Below, piece after piece: positions 1 through 6,981 of a DNA stretch of 28,784 nt. How positions within the stretch are numbered: the first letter of the stretch is position 1; each line of letters starts with the position of its first letter. Below the pieces are notes generated by a model. That model worked only from the letters and a program-made list of their open reading frames with translations, searched no databases and had not been told where the DNA came from. The DNA comes from Candidatus Aminicenantota bacterium. GTDB taxonomy: Bacteria; Acidobacteriota; Aminicenantia; UBA2199. The DNA lies in contig CP070627.1 in the NCBI GenBank assembly GCA_020355945.1, positions 31,221-60,004 on the forward strand. The letters run 5' to 3'. The translations under genes and the position numbers were made by a program.

Positions 1-624
1 GAAGGCAAACAGCGATTTGAACGGGATATCCGGATTTTTTTAGGTGATTTTTCAGTTGAAAGTATCCGGCGAAAGGAAGTGGATATAAAGACAAAACTAT
101 TAGTGGCTTCGGGCTTTGCTGCCCTCCTTCACGGCAGGCCCTACTGGGAACCGCCCATAAAAGACGGTGTGCTGGTGTACCCGGGGGAGCGGTTCAGCAA
201 GGATTACCAGATCGGCAAAGGGATAAGAGCCGGTCAGGCTTCGATTAACAGCCCGTTGATCCTGACGGAAGAGAGCCTAAAACAAAGCTTCAGGAATCCC
301 GATGACGGGTACAATGTGATTTACCATGAACTGGCCCATTATTTTGATTTGGAAGACGGACGTGCCGAAGGCATCCCCTCCACCAGGATGAAGCCTGACC
401 AGTTGCTTCGTTGGAAAACCATTATTCACGACGAGTGGAAAAAAGCCCTTGAGGGGCGTTCATTTTTAGGCTCTTATGCCGGTACCAATGAAGCCGAAGC
501 CTTTGCCGTAGCAGTGGAGTTTTTCTTTGAAAACCCACACATAATGAAAGCCAACAATCCCCAACTCTATGATGCCTTAAAAGATTTTTTCAACATCGAT
601 ACCTTAAAAATCATGAACCCATGA
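1..624 (+). CDS. mtfA: MtfA-like (M90 family) zinc metallopeptidase, 5' end outside window
   Basis: The reading frame is open from the first base, so this gene enters from upstream; the GTG at 79 is an internal codon, because the residues before it (ending in RRKEVDIK) match the usual N-terminal part of the MtfA family. Zinc-binding motif HELAHYFD lies at 325-348 (His, Glu, His and the following Asp), the form seen in MtfA-type peptidases. A downstream NEAEAFAVAVEFFFE segment supplies the expected third metal ligand region. MtfA in enteric bacteria is a cytosolic peptidase that also binds the glucose repressor Mlc; that regulatory role cannot be assumed here. The last ~32 bases of the gene are repeated at 1622-1653, about 1 kb downstream. 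Family assignment is firm; substrate unknown. Confidence 0.85.
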   Translation, partial: EGKQRFERDIRIFLGDFSVESIRRKEVDIKTKLLVASGFAALLHGRPYWEPPIKDGVLVYPGERFSKDYQIGKGIRAGQASINSPLILTEESLKQSFRNPDDGYNVIYHELAHYFDLEDGRAEGIPSTRMKPDQLLRWKTIIHDEWKKALEGRSFLGSYAGTNEAEAFAVAVEFFFENPHIMKANNPQLYDALKDFFNIDTLKIMNP

Positions 625-677
625 ACCCTGAACCCAGCAATACCTGGCAATAACAATGACAATAATACACCACTCCT

Positions 678-720
678 CTCGCTTTGCTTTGGAGGCCTTC
701 TTTTTCGGCAAAGCCTCGAG
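678..720. repeat. Imperfect hairpin in spacer between convergent genes
   Basis: CTCGCTTTGC at 678-687 pairs with GCAAAG and CGAG at 708-720, with CCT bulged at 714-716 and a loop of 20 bases. It lies between the convergent mtfA and lipoprotein genes, where a transcript-end structure would be expected. There is no strong T-run, so it may be a dispersed spacer repeat rather than a classic terminator. Confidence 0.4.
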
Positions 721-742
721 AAAAACATACAATTAAGAGCTG

Positions 743-1216
743 CTACAGTACATTTGCATAACTTTTACAACCGGAGTCCGGCATCCTATCTCCGCCATCC
801 ATTGCAAAAAACCAATAACAAATATTCCACTCATTACTGAAACTCAATTCCAATGCACTTATAGGAAACTCGAGACGATAATGGTCACCACTTAAGACAG
901 GTGTCCCATTATATTTGAGAATATTAAAAAGACCCGAATTCGGTGCTGATTCTTTTAAAATTCTGAAACCATCTCGTCGACATTTGATCAGAAATTCAGC
1001 TCCAACATCACTATCTGTGCTGAAGTAAAAGAAAAATTCTGACAGCGTAAGGTCGGCATAAAAATATATGTCGGCAATAAAATTATTACCACTCCTACTG
1101 AGTTGATAATTTTTGAAATCTTTCCCATTGGGAATACCTGATTCATCCGGGTCATCACATGCTATTAAAAAAATAAGCCCTACGAATACAAGGATTAATG
1201 TGGTTATCCTTTTCAT
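743..1216 (-). CDS. Small predicted lipoprotein of unknown function
   Basis: 157 residues. The N-terminus is a lipoprotein signal: two basic residues, a hydrophobic run, then the lipobox LIAC with the cysteine at about residue 20, followed by an acidic DDPDES stretch that would favour release from the inner membrane in many Gram-negative bacteria. The mature part is aromatic-rich and probably beta-structured (for example FIADIYFYADLTLSEFFFYF), with three further cysteines. I recognise no family. The start is set by AGGAGG with about seven bases to the ATG. A 6-bp hairpin (GAGCGA at 1247-1252, TCGCTC at 1260-1265) sits in its 5' leader. It stands alone, convergent with mtfA. Likely a surface or periplasmic lipoprotein; nothing more can be said. 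Confidence 0.7.
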   Translation of the reverse strand: MKRITTLILVFVGLIFLIACDDPDESGIPNGKDFKNYQLSRSGNNFIADIYFYADLTLSEFFFYFSTDSDVGAEFLIKCRRDGFRILKESAPNSGLFNILKYNGTPVLSGDHYRLEFPISALELSFSNEWNICYWFFAMDGGDRMPDSGCKSYANVL

Positions 1217-1472
1217 GATTTACCTCCTATAAATTTTAATTTTGATGAGCGACGGATAATCGCTCTCCTCAATGTTACAAAAATGTCGATTGGAAAATTT
1301 TTCCCAATTACTAATTCATTTCATCTAGCGGCCTCACCTCCTTACCAGGATGAAGATCACGGATTTCATATCCGCTGATTTATGAATGCAAAAACCATGC
1401 CAACTTTTTCATCTTTGCAAACCATTGATACAAAAGCATTTTAAGAATACTGGAATAGCTTTTTAAAAAAAT

Positions 1473-1567
1473 CCGTCATTTTTTTATGACGGTTTCATTA
1501 ATAGGCTTTAAATAAGGGCATATAGGCGTCATTTTTTTATGACGCTTGCGTCACTTTTTTATGACGC
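1473..1567. repeat. Three near-identical 20-base hairpins (CGTCAT-T6-ATGACG)
   Basis: Units at 1473-1492 (CCGTCAT, six T, ATGACGG), 1526-1545 (GCGTCAT, six T, ATGACGC) and 1548-1567 (GCGTCAC, six T, ATGACGC). The first two are perfect 7-bp inverted repeats; the third has one mismatch next to the loop. Starts are 53 and 22 bases apart. They lie 120 to 220 bases upstream of the graspetide promoter. Either operator-like dyads for a dimeric regulator or small palindromic repeats. Confidence 0.75.
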
Positions 1568-1594
1568 TCTGGGAATTACAACATTGAGCATAGG

Positions 1595-1621
1595 AGAAGT
1601 TTTACCTGAACCGCCATCACC
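1595..1621 (-). pseudogene. Relic of a Roco/Ras-like GTPase P-loop
   Basis: Read on the minus strand this encodes GDGGSGKTS, the same nine residues as the P-loop of the Roco gene at 5531-5557; 22 of 27 bases agree by hand alignment. The frame is closed by a stop a few codons upstream and another 13 codons downstream, so no functional domain remains. It abuts the copied mtfA tail at 1622. Short length leaves some room for chance, but nine identical residues in a row argue for common origin. Confidence 0.5.
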
Positions 1622-1653
1622 TTCAACATCGATACATTAAAAATAATGAAACC
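1622..1653 (+). repeat. Second copy of the mtfA 3' end
   Basis: TTCAACATCGATAC followed by TTAAAAAT and ATGAA matches 589-620, the last codons and stop region of mtfA, with two substitutions and one inserted base over about 32 bases. The similarity stops abruptly on the left side. It forms a direct repeat bracketing the lipoprotein gene and its flanks. Confidence 0.65.
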
Positions 1654-1690
1654 CTTAAAAAATAAAAAAAACCAATTTTACATTTTTTTG

Positions 1691-1721
1691 TTGAAAAATT
1701 TCTATTTTTATACTATATAAT
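1691..1721 (+). promoter_or_regulatory. Sigma-70-type promoter for the graspetide locus
   Basis: TTGAAA at 1691-1696, 17 bases, TATATA at 1714-1719; an alternative -10, TATAAT, overlaps at 1716-1721 with 19-base spacing. Start of transcription would be near 1727, leaving a leader of about 45 bases with the GGAGG at 1761-1765. Confidence 0.6.
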
Positions 1722-1770
1722 CACATTACCCTCAAGAAGGGATTAAAAAATATTAAACAAGGAGGTAAAA

Positions 1771-1908
1771 ATGGACGAAAAAAAGAAAGTACAACCTTTT
1801 TTCGCACGTTTCCTGGAAGGTAATGTAGAGAAAGAAGAGCTGAAAACAGTCAAAGGCGGCGTGACTCACAAATTTCCTTCGGATCGTGATGAACCACCAC
1901 CAACATGA
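1771..1908 (+). CDS. mdnA: Microviridin-type graspetide precursor peptide
   Basis: A 45-residue gene with an excellent start (GGAGG at 1761-1765, five bases before ATG). The leader carries PFFARFLEG at residues 9-17, the conserved recognition helix bound by microviridin ligases. The core THKFPSDRDE at residues 32-41 fits the microviridin signature TxKxPSDx(E/D)(E/D). By the known chemistry the rings would be Thr32-Asp38 and Ser37-Asp40 esters and a Lys34-Glu41 amide. A Gly-Gly pair (29-30) precedes the core and could be a processing site. The tail PPPT follows the ring residues. Unusual points are Asp at position 40 where Glu is common, and His33 at the position that sets protease specificity in microviridins. 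Two matching ligases follow at once. Very secure as a graspetide precursor; the product's target is unknown. Confidence 0.93.
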   Translation: MDEKKKVQPFFARFLEGNVEKEELKTVKGGVTHKFPSDRDEPPPT

Positions 1909-1983
1909 GTTTGATTAAAACAATTGACACGGAAGAAATTTTAGTGTTAATCCACAATTAAAAACAAGCGGAACATTCACCAG

Positions 1984-2961
1984 GTGTCACAGAAGACAGT
2001 ATTACTGTTAACCCACAGTAAAGATTACTACACCATTGATCGCGTGGAGAGGGCGATAGGCCGAAAGGGCTGTCGCCCGTTCCGCTTTGATACGGACAAA
2101 TTCCCCGAACAGGTCAAACTGTCAATCCACCTGGACCAAGGAGAGGTTGTCCTGTCTCTACAAGAGGAGCACCAGCAACAGAAATTTTATGCCAAAGATG
2201 TTTATTCTGTTTGGTTACGAAAAATCGGGACACCCTATATTCCTGAGAATATGGACCCACTGCTGCGAAAGGGATGCATCAAAGAATCCGGGGAGGTTTT
2301 GGAGATTTTTTTAAAGGTGTTTGACAGCGTACGCTGGATCGATCGCCTGGACATAGTTCGGGAAGCCGAAGACAAACTTTATCAACTGCGTACGGCGCAC
2401 TGGGTGGGAATTGTGACCCCCAGGACACTTATCACCAACGATCCCCAAGCAGTTCAAGATTTTTATCATTCTCTGGAGGGCAATATAGCTGCCAAAATGT
2501 TAACCCCGCTCACGATAAGTATGGAAGGCAATACGCCCTTTGTGCATACCAGTCGTATCGAACCGGAGGACCTCCGCCACCTGGAAAGCCTTCGACACAG
2601 TCCCATGGTATTCCAGGAATATATCCCCAAAGAGTACGAACTGCGTATTATATATGTTGACGGGCAATTATTTACCGGTGCCCTTCATTGGAAGAACCCC
2701 GGTGAAACCCCGGTGGATTGGAGAACCGCGGACCAGGAGATATTTAAATGGGAACACTTCAACGCAGCGGATGATTTTGCTAATAAAATAAGGGCCTTCA
2801 TGAAACAAATGGGACTTTATTTCGGTGCCCTGGATGTCATACTGACACCCGGAGGACAATATGTGTTTCTTGAAGTGAATCCCACCGGCGAATGGGGAAT
2901 GTTGGAGCGTGACCTGGGGCTAAACATTTCAGACGCCATTGCCAATGCGTTAACAAAATAA
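1984..2961 (+). CDS. mdnB: MdnB/MvdC-type ATP-grasp ligase (lactam formation)
   Basis: 325 residues, the usual length for graspetide ligases. N-terminal MdnB/C domain begins VLLLTHSKDYYTIDRV; the C-terminal ATP-grasp part contains KMLTP, MVFQEYIPKEYELRI and the metal/ATP site FLEVNPTGEWGMLERDLG. The EVNPTGEWGMLE wording is that of MdnB-type enzymes, which close the Lys-Glu amide after the esters are made. The only usable start in this frame is GTG at 1984, since a stop lies at 1948-1950; its ribosome site (AGCGGA at 1967-1972) is weak, which may lower its expression relative to the precursor 75 bases upstream. A TTGACA at 1924-1929 could be part of a weak internal promoter. Sub-type assignment rests on remembered family sequences. 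Confidence 0.9.
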   Translation: MSQKTVLLLTHSKDYYTIDRVERAIGRKGCRPFRFDTDKFPEQVKLSIHLDQGEVVLSLQEEHQQQKFYAKDVYSVWLRKIGTPYIPENMDPLLRKGCIKESGEVLEIFLKVFDSVRWIDRLDIVREAEDKLYQLRTAHWVGIVTPRTLITNDPQAVQDFYHSLEGNIAAKMLTPLTISMEGNTPFVHTSRIEPEDLRHLESLRHSPMVFQEYIPKEYELRIIYVDGQLFTGALHWKNPGETPVDWRTADQEIFKWEHFNAADDFANKIRAFMKQMGLYFGALDVILTPGGQYVFLEVNPTGEWGMLERDLGLNISDAIANALTK

Positions 2962-2969
2962 ATAAGGAA

Positions 2970-2984
2970 CCCCTCGGCGAGGGG
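2970..2984 (+). other. Stable 6-bp hairpin between the two ligase genes
   Basis: CCCCTC, loop GGC, GAGGGG: a perfect stem nine bases after the mdnB stop. No T-run follows, so termination is unlikely; it may slow decay or partly attenuate transcription into mdnC. A short GC alternation (GCGCGCGC near 3043-3050) follows before the mdnC ribosome site. Confidence 0.5.
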
Positions 2985-3067
2985 AGCCTATATGCTGCGC
3001 AAGTTCGTTTGTGTTGGTTTTCATTCGTCTCCGGGTGAAGGCGCGCGCGCAATAAGGAGGAACTACG

Positions 3068-4054
3068 ATGAAAAAAATTCTTATCATAACTTATAGTGAA
3101 GATAATGAGTGTATCGATATGGTGAATACCGCTGTTAAAGAAAAAAATGGTGAAACCTACCGTTTTAATACAGACCTTTTCCCAACGGAAATCCAACTTT
3201 CCCTGGCTGAAAATAATAAAAAAAAATGCGTTGTCATATCAGGACCCGAGGGTGAGCTAAACCTGGAAGAGATCACGGGTATCTGGTATCGCCGGGTACA
3301 GTTGGGTGACAAAATTCCCAAAACCATGGACCCGGAACTGCGAAAGGCATCAATATTAGAAACCCGTACTGTCTTTTTCGGATTCCTGGAGAGCGCAGAT
3401 ACCTTTGTCCTGGACCCGGTTTCAAAGATTAGAATAGCATCCCATAAGCAATTACAATTACAAATCGCCAAAAGAGTAGGGTTGGAAATTCCCCGTACCT
3501 TAACCACCAATAAACCTGAGGAGGTACGGGAATTTTTCTCCACCTGTAAAAATGGCATGATTACCAAAATGCTCACGTCTTTCTCTGTTCATGAAGGTGA
3601 AAAGGAAAAAGTGGTTTTCACCAACCTGGTTAAAGCAGGGGACCTGGAAGACCTTGACGGTCTCTCCTATTGTCCCATGACCTTCCAGGAAAATGTCCCC
3701 AAGGAATTGGAGCTCCGTATCACTATTGTGGGAAATCAAGTGTTTGCGGCTTCCCTTGATTCCAAAGCTTCCCAATTGGCCCAAAATGATTGGCGAAGAG
3801 ATGGCCTCGGGTTAATCGATTGTTGGAAAGCTTATTCATTACCTCCCGGGATCAAAACCAAACTTTTGCAGTTGATGGACTGTATGGGATTAAATTACGG
3901 TGCCGTGGATATGATTGTCACGCCTGACAACAGGCATGTATTTTTAGAGATCAATCCAGCCGGAGAGTTTTTCTGGTTGGAGCTCCACGAACCCAAATTC
4001 CCTATTTCCCGGGCCATTGCCGATGTATTGCTGGGAGAGGGATTCCGAAGATAA
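3068..4054 (+). CDS. mdnC: MdnC/MvdD-type ATP-grasp ligase (double lactone formation)
   Basis: 328 residues, homologous to the preceding ligase over its full length but clearly of the other sub-type: WYRRVQLG in the N-terminal domain, LDPVSKIRIASHKQLQLQIAK, MTFQENVPKELELRITIVG and FLEINPAGEFFWLE at the ATP/metal site. These wordings match MdnC/MvdD, which binds the leader helix and forms the two Thr/Ser-to-Asp/Glu esters first. AAGGAGG at 3054-3060 gives it a much stronger ribosome site than mdnB. It ends the plus-strand cluster; no GNAT acetyltransferase, ABC exporter or peptidase follows, unlike the cyanobacterial mdn and mvd loci. Convergent with the Roco gene only 51 bases away. Confidence 0.92.
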   Translation: MKKILIITYSEDNECIDMVNTAVKEKNGETYRFNTDLFPTEIQLSLAENNKKKCVVISGPEGELNLEEITGIWYRRVQLGDKIPKTMDPELRKASILETRTVFFGFLESADTFVLDPVSKIRIASHKQLQLQIAKRVGLEIPRTLTTNKPEEVREFFSTCKNGMITKMLTSFSVHEGEKEKVVFTNLVKAGDLEDLDGLSYCPMTFQENVPKELELRITIVGNQVFAASLDSKASQLAQNDWRRDGLGLIDCWKAYSLPPGIKTKLLQLMDCMGLNYGAVDMIVTPDNRHVFLEINPAGEFFWLELHEPKFPISRAIADVLLGEGFRR

Positions 4055-4105
4055 TGGCAGACGTAGGGCGGGACATTAATTCCTAATTGCTATCTTAACA
4101 CTTCA

Positions 4106-6319
4106 TTATTCTTTCTTGCCAGCTTTCCTTTGCATCTGTGCGATTTTGATTTGTTTTAACATTTGCAATGTTTCATCTTCCTCGATTTCTCCCCCTATGG
4201 AACCCAATAAATCCTTAACTCTATATTTCTTTTCCGATTCTCCAGGGAAATAAAATTCAATCTCTTCCTTCTCCAACCGGATTAAATGTTTATAACTGAC
4301 AGTGATGTCCGGATCATCGGGCATGGCAATCAATTCCGTAGTTTTCAATTTTTCAAAGCTTCGATTGATTCGCCGTAATGTCGCTAAAATAGCAGCAAAA
4401 TAATCCCTTTTCTGAACACCCTTGACATAAATATAGATTCTTTTGGCTTCATTGTCTGCTTTGATGACGGCAGTAGACTCAAAATCCTTATCTTCCAATA
4501 CCACACCGGTGCGCCACTGCAAATTATTTTTAACGTCCTTATGCATATTGACGATAAACCGCGGCATCACACTTCGAGGCAGGAAATCATATTGAATGAT
4601 AAATTTCAATGCGGAAAAATAGTCAAAATCAAAAGTGGGTTCCTGAACTATCAGGAGATCGGGAATTAGTACTGTCTCATCATCAATACCATAACAAAGT
4701 TCGAACTTTTTCATCAAGTCAATAATGTAAGAGTACTTTTCACGGGGATAATAATACTTGCTTACTTCTCTTTTTTTTAGAATGTCCTCCAGCAAACTGA
4801 GTTTTAAGACTCCTTGAGTGTCTCCTATTTTTTCTGAATTGATGATTTTATATACGGCTGTGGTGACCCACTCTGGGTCTAATACATGTGTTTCTTCCAG
4901 TTTAAAATCCTTGAAATGCAATACCACCCCCAGGTCATTAAGATAATCTACAAGAGTATCCTGACTGATTTTATCTGTTATCTTCTCTTTTTTGCAAATG
5001 GTTTTGTATTCATCATAGCTTATGAAATCTTTAGTAATTTTTTCTAATTGGATTTTGACGTTGAACCAGTTATACCCCCAGGTAATATGGATTAGTTCCA
5101 CTTTCCCCAGTTCATTGATCAAATGTTGAGAAAAAGTTTTTATTCCTTCATCCGTGGCGCAAGATACCCGAAAAAATCCTTTAATGTTTTTGTATTTTTC
5201 CTGTAAGAAGGGACGATTGACATCGAAGACGGGATTTTCATCGATTTTATTGAGAACCACCAACACCGGTGAATCACCGCCAAAACTTTGAATGTGTTTG
5301 AGCCAGTATTCCGTTTTTTCATCTCTCCTGCCGTCGAGAACAAGAATGTATAGACTCCGTTTGGATAAAAAGAATTGGTGGGTTGCATGCATAATTTCCT
5401 GTCCCCCAAAATCCCAGAAATGGATTTTTATAACTTTATCCGACGTTACTTCCCACTTATGGTTAACATTAATCCCGTGAGTTTGGGGTTCGTTTTTATC
5501 AATCGCTTGTCCAAACAATCGTTTCACAAGGGAGGTTTTGCCTGAACCCCCATCCCCCACAAGAAGAACTTTCACCTCGTTCAGTGCCCTTATTTTACCT
5601 TCCAGGGACTTAAAATAAACTCTTATCGCCTCTATTCCCATATTCAAAATCTCTATCGGCGGACTTTCTATTGGATTACCATATAAGAAAATTCCCCGTT
5701 TACCTGCATATTTAGAGTCTACATCTATTTTCATTCCCAGTTCTACAATTGTCTCTGGTAATTTGATTATTTTATTTTCGGTTAAATCTAAAATGGTTAA
5801 ATTTTTCAAATCCTGAAGAAAGGAGACGTCGGTTATTCTATTAGAACTTAAATCTAAAACGGTTAAATTACTCAAACCTTGAAGACAGGAGATATCGGCT
5901 ATTTTATTAGAGTTTAAATTTAAGCTAGTTAAATTACTCAAACCATGAAGACAGGAAATGTCTGTTATCTGATTCTCACTTAAGTCTAAATGCGTTAAAT
6001 TGCACAAGTAATGAAGAAAGGAGATATCTGCTATTTGATTATTACTTAAATCTAAATGCGTTAAAGTTCTCAATCTTTGAAGAAAGGAGTAATCCGTTAT
6101 ACCGGTATTATATAAACTGAGCGTTTCCAGGTGTTGAAATTTTGAAAGGGGAAGAGTTATTAATTGTATTCCATCTAAATTCAAGCCTTTGACATATACA
6201 CTTTTATTGATGAAAATACCGTTATTTTTGTGTAGCCAAATATTCTCATATTCAAGCTGTTTCAATTCTATTCCAATATCTTTCTCTAATTCTTTAATAA
6301 GCTCTAAATCAGATGCCAT
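4106..6319 (-). CDS. Roco protein: leucine-rich repeats, ROC GTPase and COR domain
   Basis: About 737 residues from ATG 6319, which has AAGGGGGG placed well upstream; a GTG at 6328 overlapping the ptuB stop is the alternative. Numbering from ATG 6319: six 22-residue leucine-rich repeats at about 64-195 (pattern THLDLSxNQIxDIS); the ROC GTPase with P-loop GDGGSGKTS 255-263, DFGGQE 303-308 (the Gln position usual for Roco), NKID 357-360 and SCATDEG 386-392; then the COR dimerisation domain (LNDLGVVLHF, LDPEWVTTAVYKIIN). All nucleotide-binding motifs are intact. No kinase, TIR or nuclease domain follows COR, so it must act through partners. It is the last gene of a run ptuA-ptuB-roco with overlapping or adjacent ends, which suggests a sensor or switch for that nuclease pair. 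The role is inference; the domain call is secure. Confidence 0.93.
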   Translation of the reverse strand: MASDLELIKELEKDIGIELKQLEYENIWLHKNNGIFINKSVYVKGLNLDGIQLITLPLSKFQHLETLSLYNTGITDYSFLQRLRTLTHLDLSNNQIADISFLHYLCNLTHLDLSENQITDISCLHGLSNLTSLNLNSNKIADISCLQGLSNLTVLDLSSNRITDVSFLQDLKNLTILDLTENKIIKLPETIVELGMKIDVDSKYAGKRGIFLYGNPIESPPIEILNMGIEAIRVYFKSLEGKIRALNEVKVLLVGDGGSGKTSLVKRLFGQAIDKNEPQTHGINVNHKWEVTSDKVIKIHFWDFGGQEIMHATHQFFLSKRSLYILVLDGRRDEKTEYWLKHIQSFGGDSPVLVVLNKIDENPVFDVNRPFLQEKYKNIKGFFRVSCATDEGIKTFSQHLINELGKVELIHITWGYNWFNVKIQLEKITKDFISYDEYKTICKKEKITDKISQDTLVDYLNDLGVVLHFKDFKLEETHVLDPEWVTTAVYKIINSEKIGDTQGVLKLSLLEDILKKREVSKYYYPREKYSYIIDLMKKFELCYGIDDETVLIPDLLIVQEPTFDFDYFSALKFIIQYDFLPRSVMPRFIVNMHKDVKNNLQWRTGVVLEDKDFESTAVIKADNEAKRIYIYVKGVQKRDYFAAILATLRRINRSFEKLKTTELIAMPDDPDITVSYKHLIRLEKEEIEFYFPGESEKKYRVKDLLGSIGGEIEEDETLQMLKQIKIAQMQRKAGKKE
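5735..6130 (-). repeat. 66-base tandem repeats encoding the leucine-rich repeats
   Basis: Six consecutive 66-base units (22 codons) in the Roco gene. At DNA level the middle units share long runs such as AGGAGATATC and TTAAATCTAAA, so the copies are recent enough for unit gain and loss by recombination, as in many LRR sensors. Confidence 0.8.
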
Positions 6320-6324
6320 TTTTG

Positions 6325-6969
6325 TCACCCCCCTTTTTCTTTTGCAGCTACAGCCATTTGATAGGCGGTAAAAAAACGGTCAATCTCGACTGGCGCTTCC
6401 ATTTCACGGGATTTGAAGGCCACCTTTAAAAATCGCCGGCGCTCACGACAAACAAAGTCATAATTGATATGAAGCACCTCTATCATCCGATGAATGCGCT
6501 TTCTTATGGCCTCGTCCTCAATCTCGGTGTGAGGAATGAAAATATGGTATTTTTCGTTGTATTCCAATAATACCATGGGATCATAGTCCGATGAATCCGG
6601 TTTCAGTATATAATCCACCTCTTTTGATCCTTTTTTCCTGTTAATCCTCTCCAAAACAACAAACAAATTCTCCCATTCCCAATATTTATTCTTTTTCAAT
6701 TTGGGGTCAAAATGATCGAGTTCACCGATTGGTTCGGGCCTCTTTTTGTTGTACCTGCCTTTTTTCCAATTGTCCTCATCTAAAAGCCCGGGATTACAAA
6801 GAGACATTTCCGTATAAGCACAAATACCTTTTTGGCAATGCAGCAAATTCATTACTACATCATCATAATAAGTGCTGCTTTGGGGATGTTTTACTTTATC
6901 GCGATTCAACTTATCCAACCACTTCTTATATTGGACAGAAAGTATATTGGTTTTATCGATTTTTCTCAT
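6325..6969 (-). CDS. ptuB: HNH endonuclease of the Septu PtuB / retron-HNH type
   Basis: 214 residues. Pattern of the retron/Septu HNH family: GICAYTE at 48-54, ELDHFDPK at 83-90 (catalytic His86), W99-E-N101-L, an N110-x-x-K element and D130-P. The typical zinc cysteines are mostly absent here: the CxYC is CAYT and the usual CxxCN before the Asn reads ERIN, so the fold probably lacks its zinc knuckle. The gene begins 12 bases after the stop of the ATPase gene, without a clear Shine-Dalgarno sequence, and its stop TGA overlaps the GTG of the Roco gene, so translation is probably coupled. In Septu, PtuB is the nuclease carried by the PtuA ATPase and cuts nucleic acid during phage infection. 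Family good; activity depends on the missing cysteines not mattering. Confidence 0.82.
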   Translation of the reverse strand: MRKIDKTNILSVQYKKWLDKLNRDKVKHPQSSTYYDDVVMNLLHCQKGICAYTEMSLCNPGLLDEDNWKKGRYNKKRPEPIGELDHFDPKLKKNKYWEWENLFVVLERINRKKGSKEVDYILKPDSSDYDPMVLLEYNEKYHIFIPHTEIEDEAIRKRIHRMIEVLHINYDFVCRERRRFLKVAFKSREMEAPVEIDRFFTAYQMAVAAKEKGG

Positions 6970-6981
6970 TTTCTATTTTCA

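Larger units (their letters stand above)
1217..1770. other. 554-base spacer with leader structures, relics and promoter
   Basis: No full gene seen. Moving left to right it holds the lipoprotein leader with a hairpin at 1247-1265; an isolated perfect Shine-Dalgarno sequence on the minus strand (TAAGGAGGTGA, complement of 1334-1344) with no convincing gene behind it; three T-loop hairpins at 1473-1567; a reverse-strand fragment encoding a GTPase P-loop at 1595-1621; a copy of the mtfA tail at 1622-1653; and the promoter and ribosome binding site of the graspetide precursor. The mix suggests a site of past insertion and decay. Confidence 0.6.

Noticed and set aside
79..624. Separate short gene starting at GTG 79
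   Set aside because: The same frame is open back to base 1 and the upstream residues match the MtfA family, so the start is outside the window.
2837..3196. Minus-strand frame of 119 codons across the mdnB-mdnC junction
   Set aside because: It overlaps both ligase genes and the predicted protein has no family-like features; a shadow frame.
4048..4096. Bidirectional terminator between mdnC and the Roco gene
   Set aside because: AAGATA and TATCTT can pair but the stem is short, interrupted and has a long loop; not convincing.
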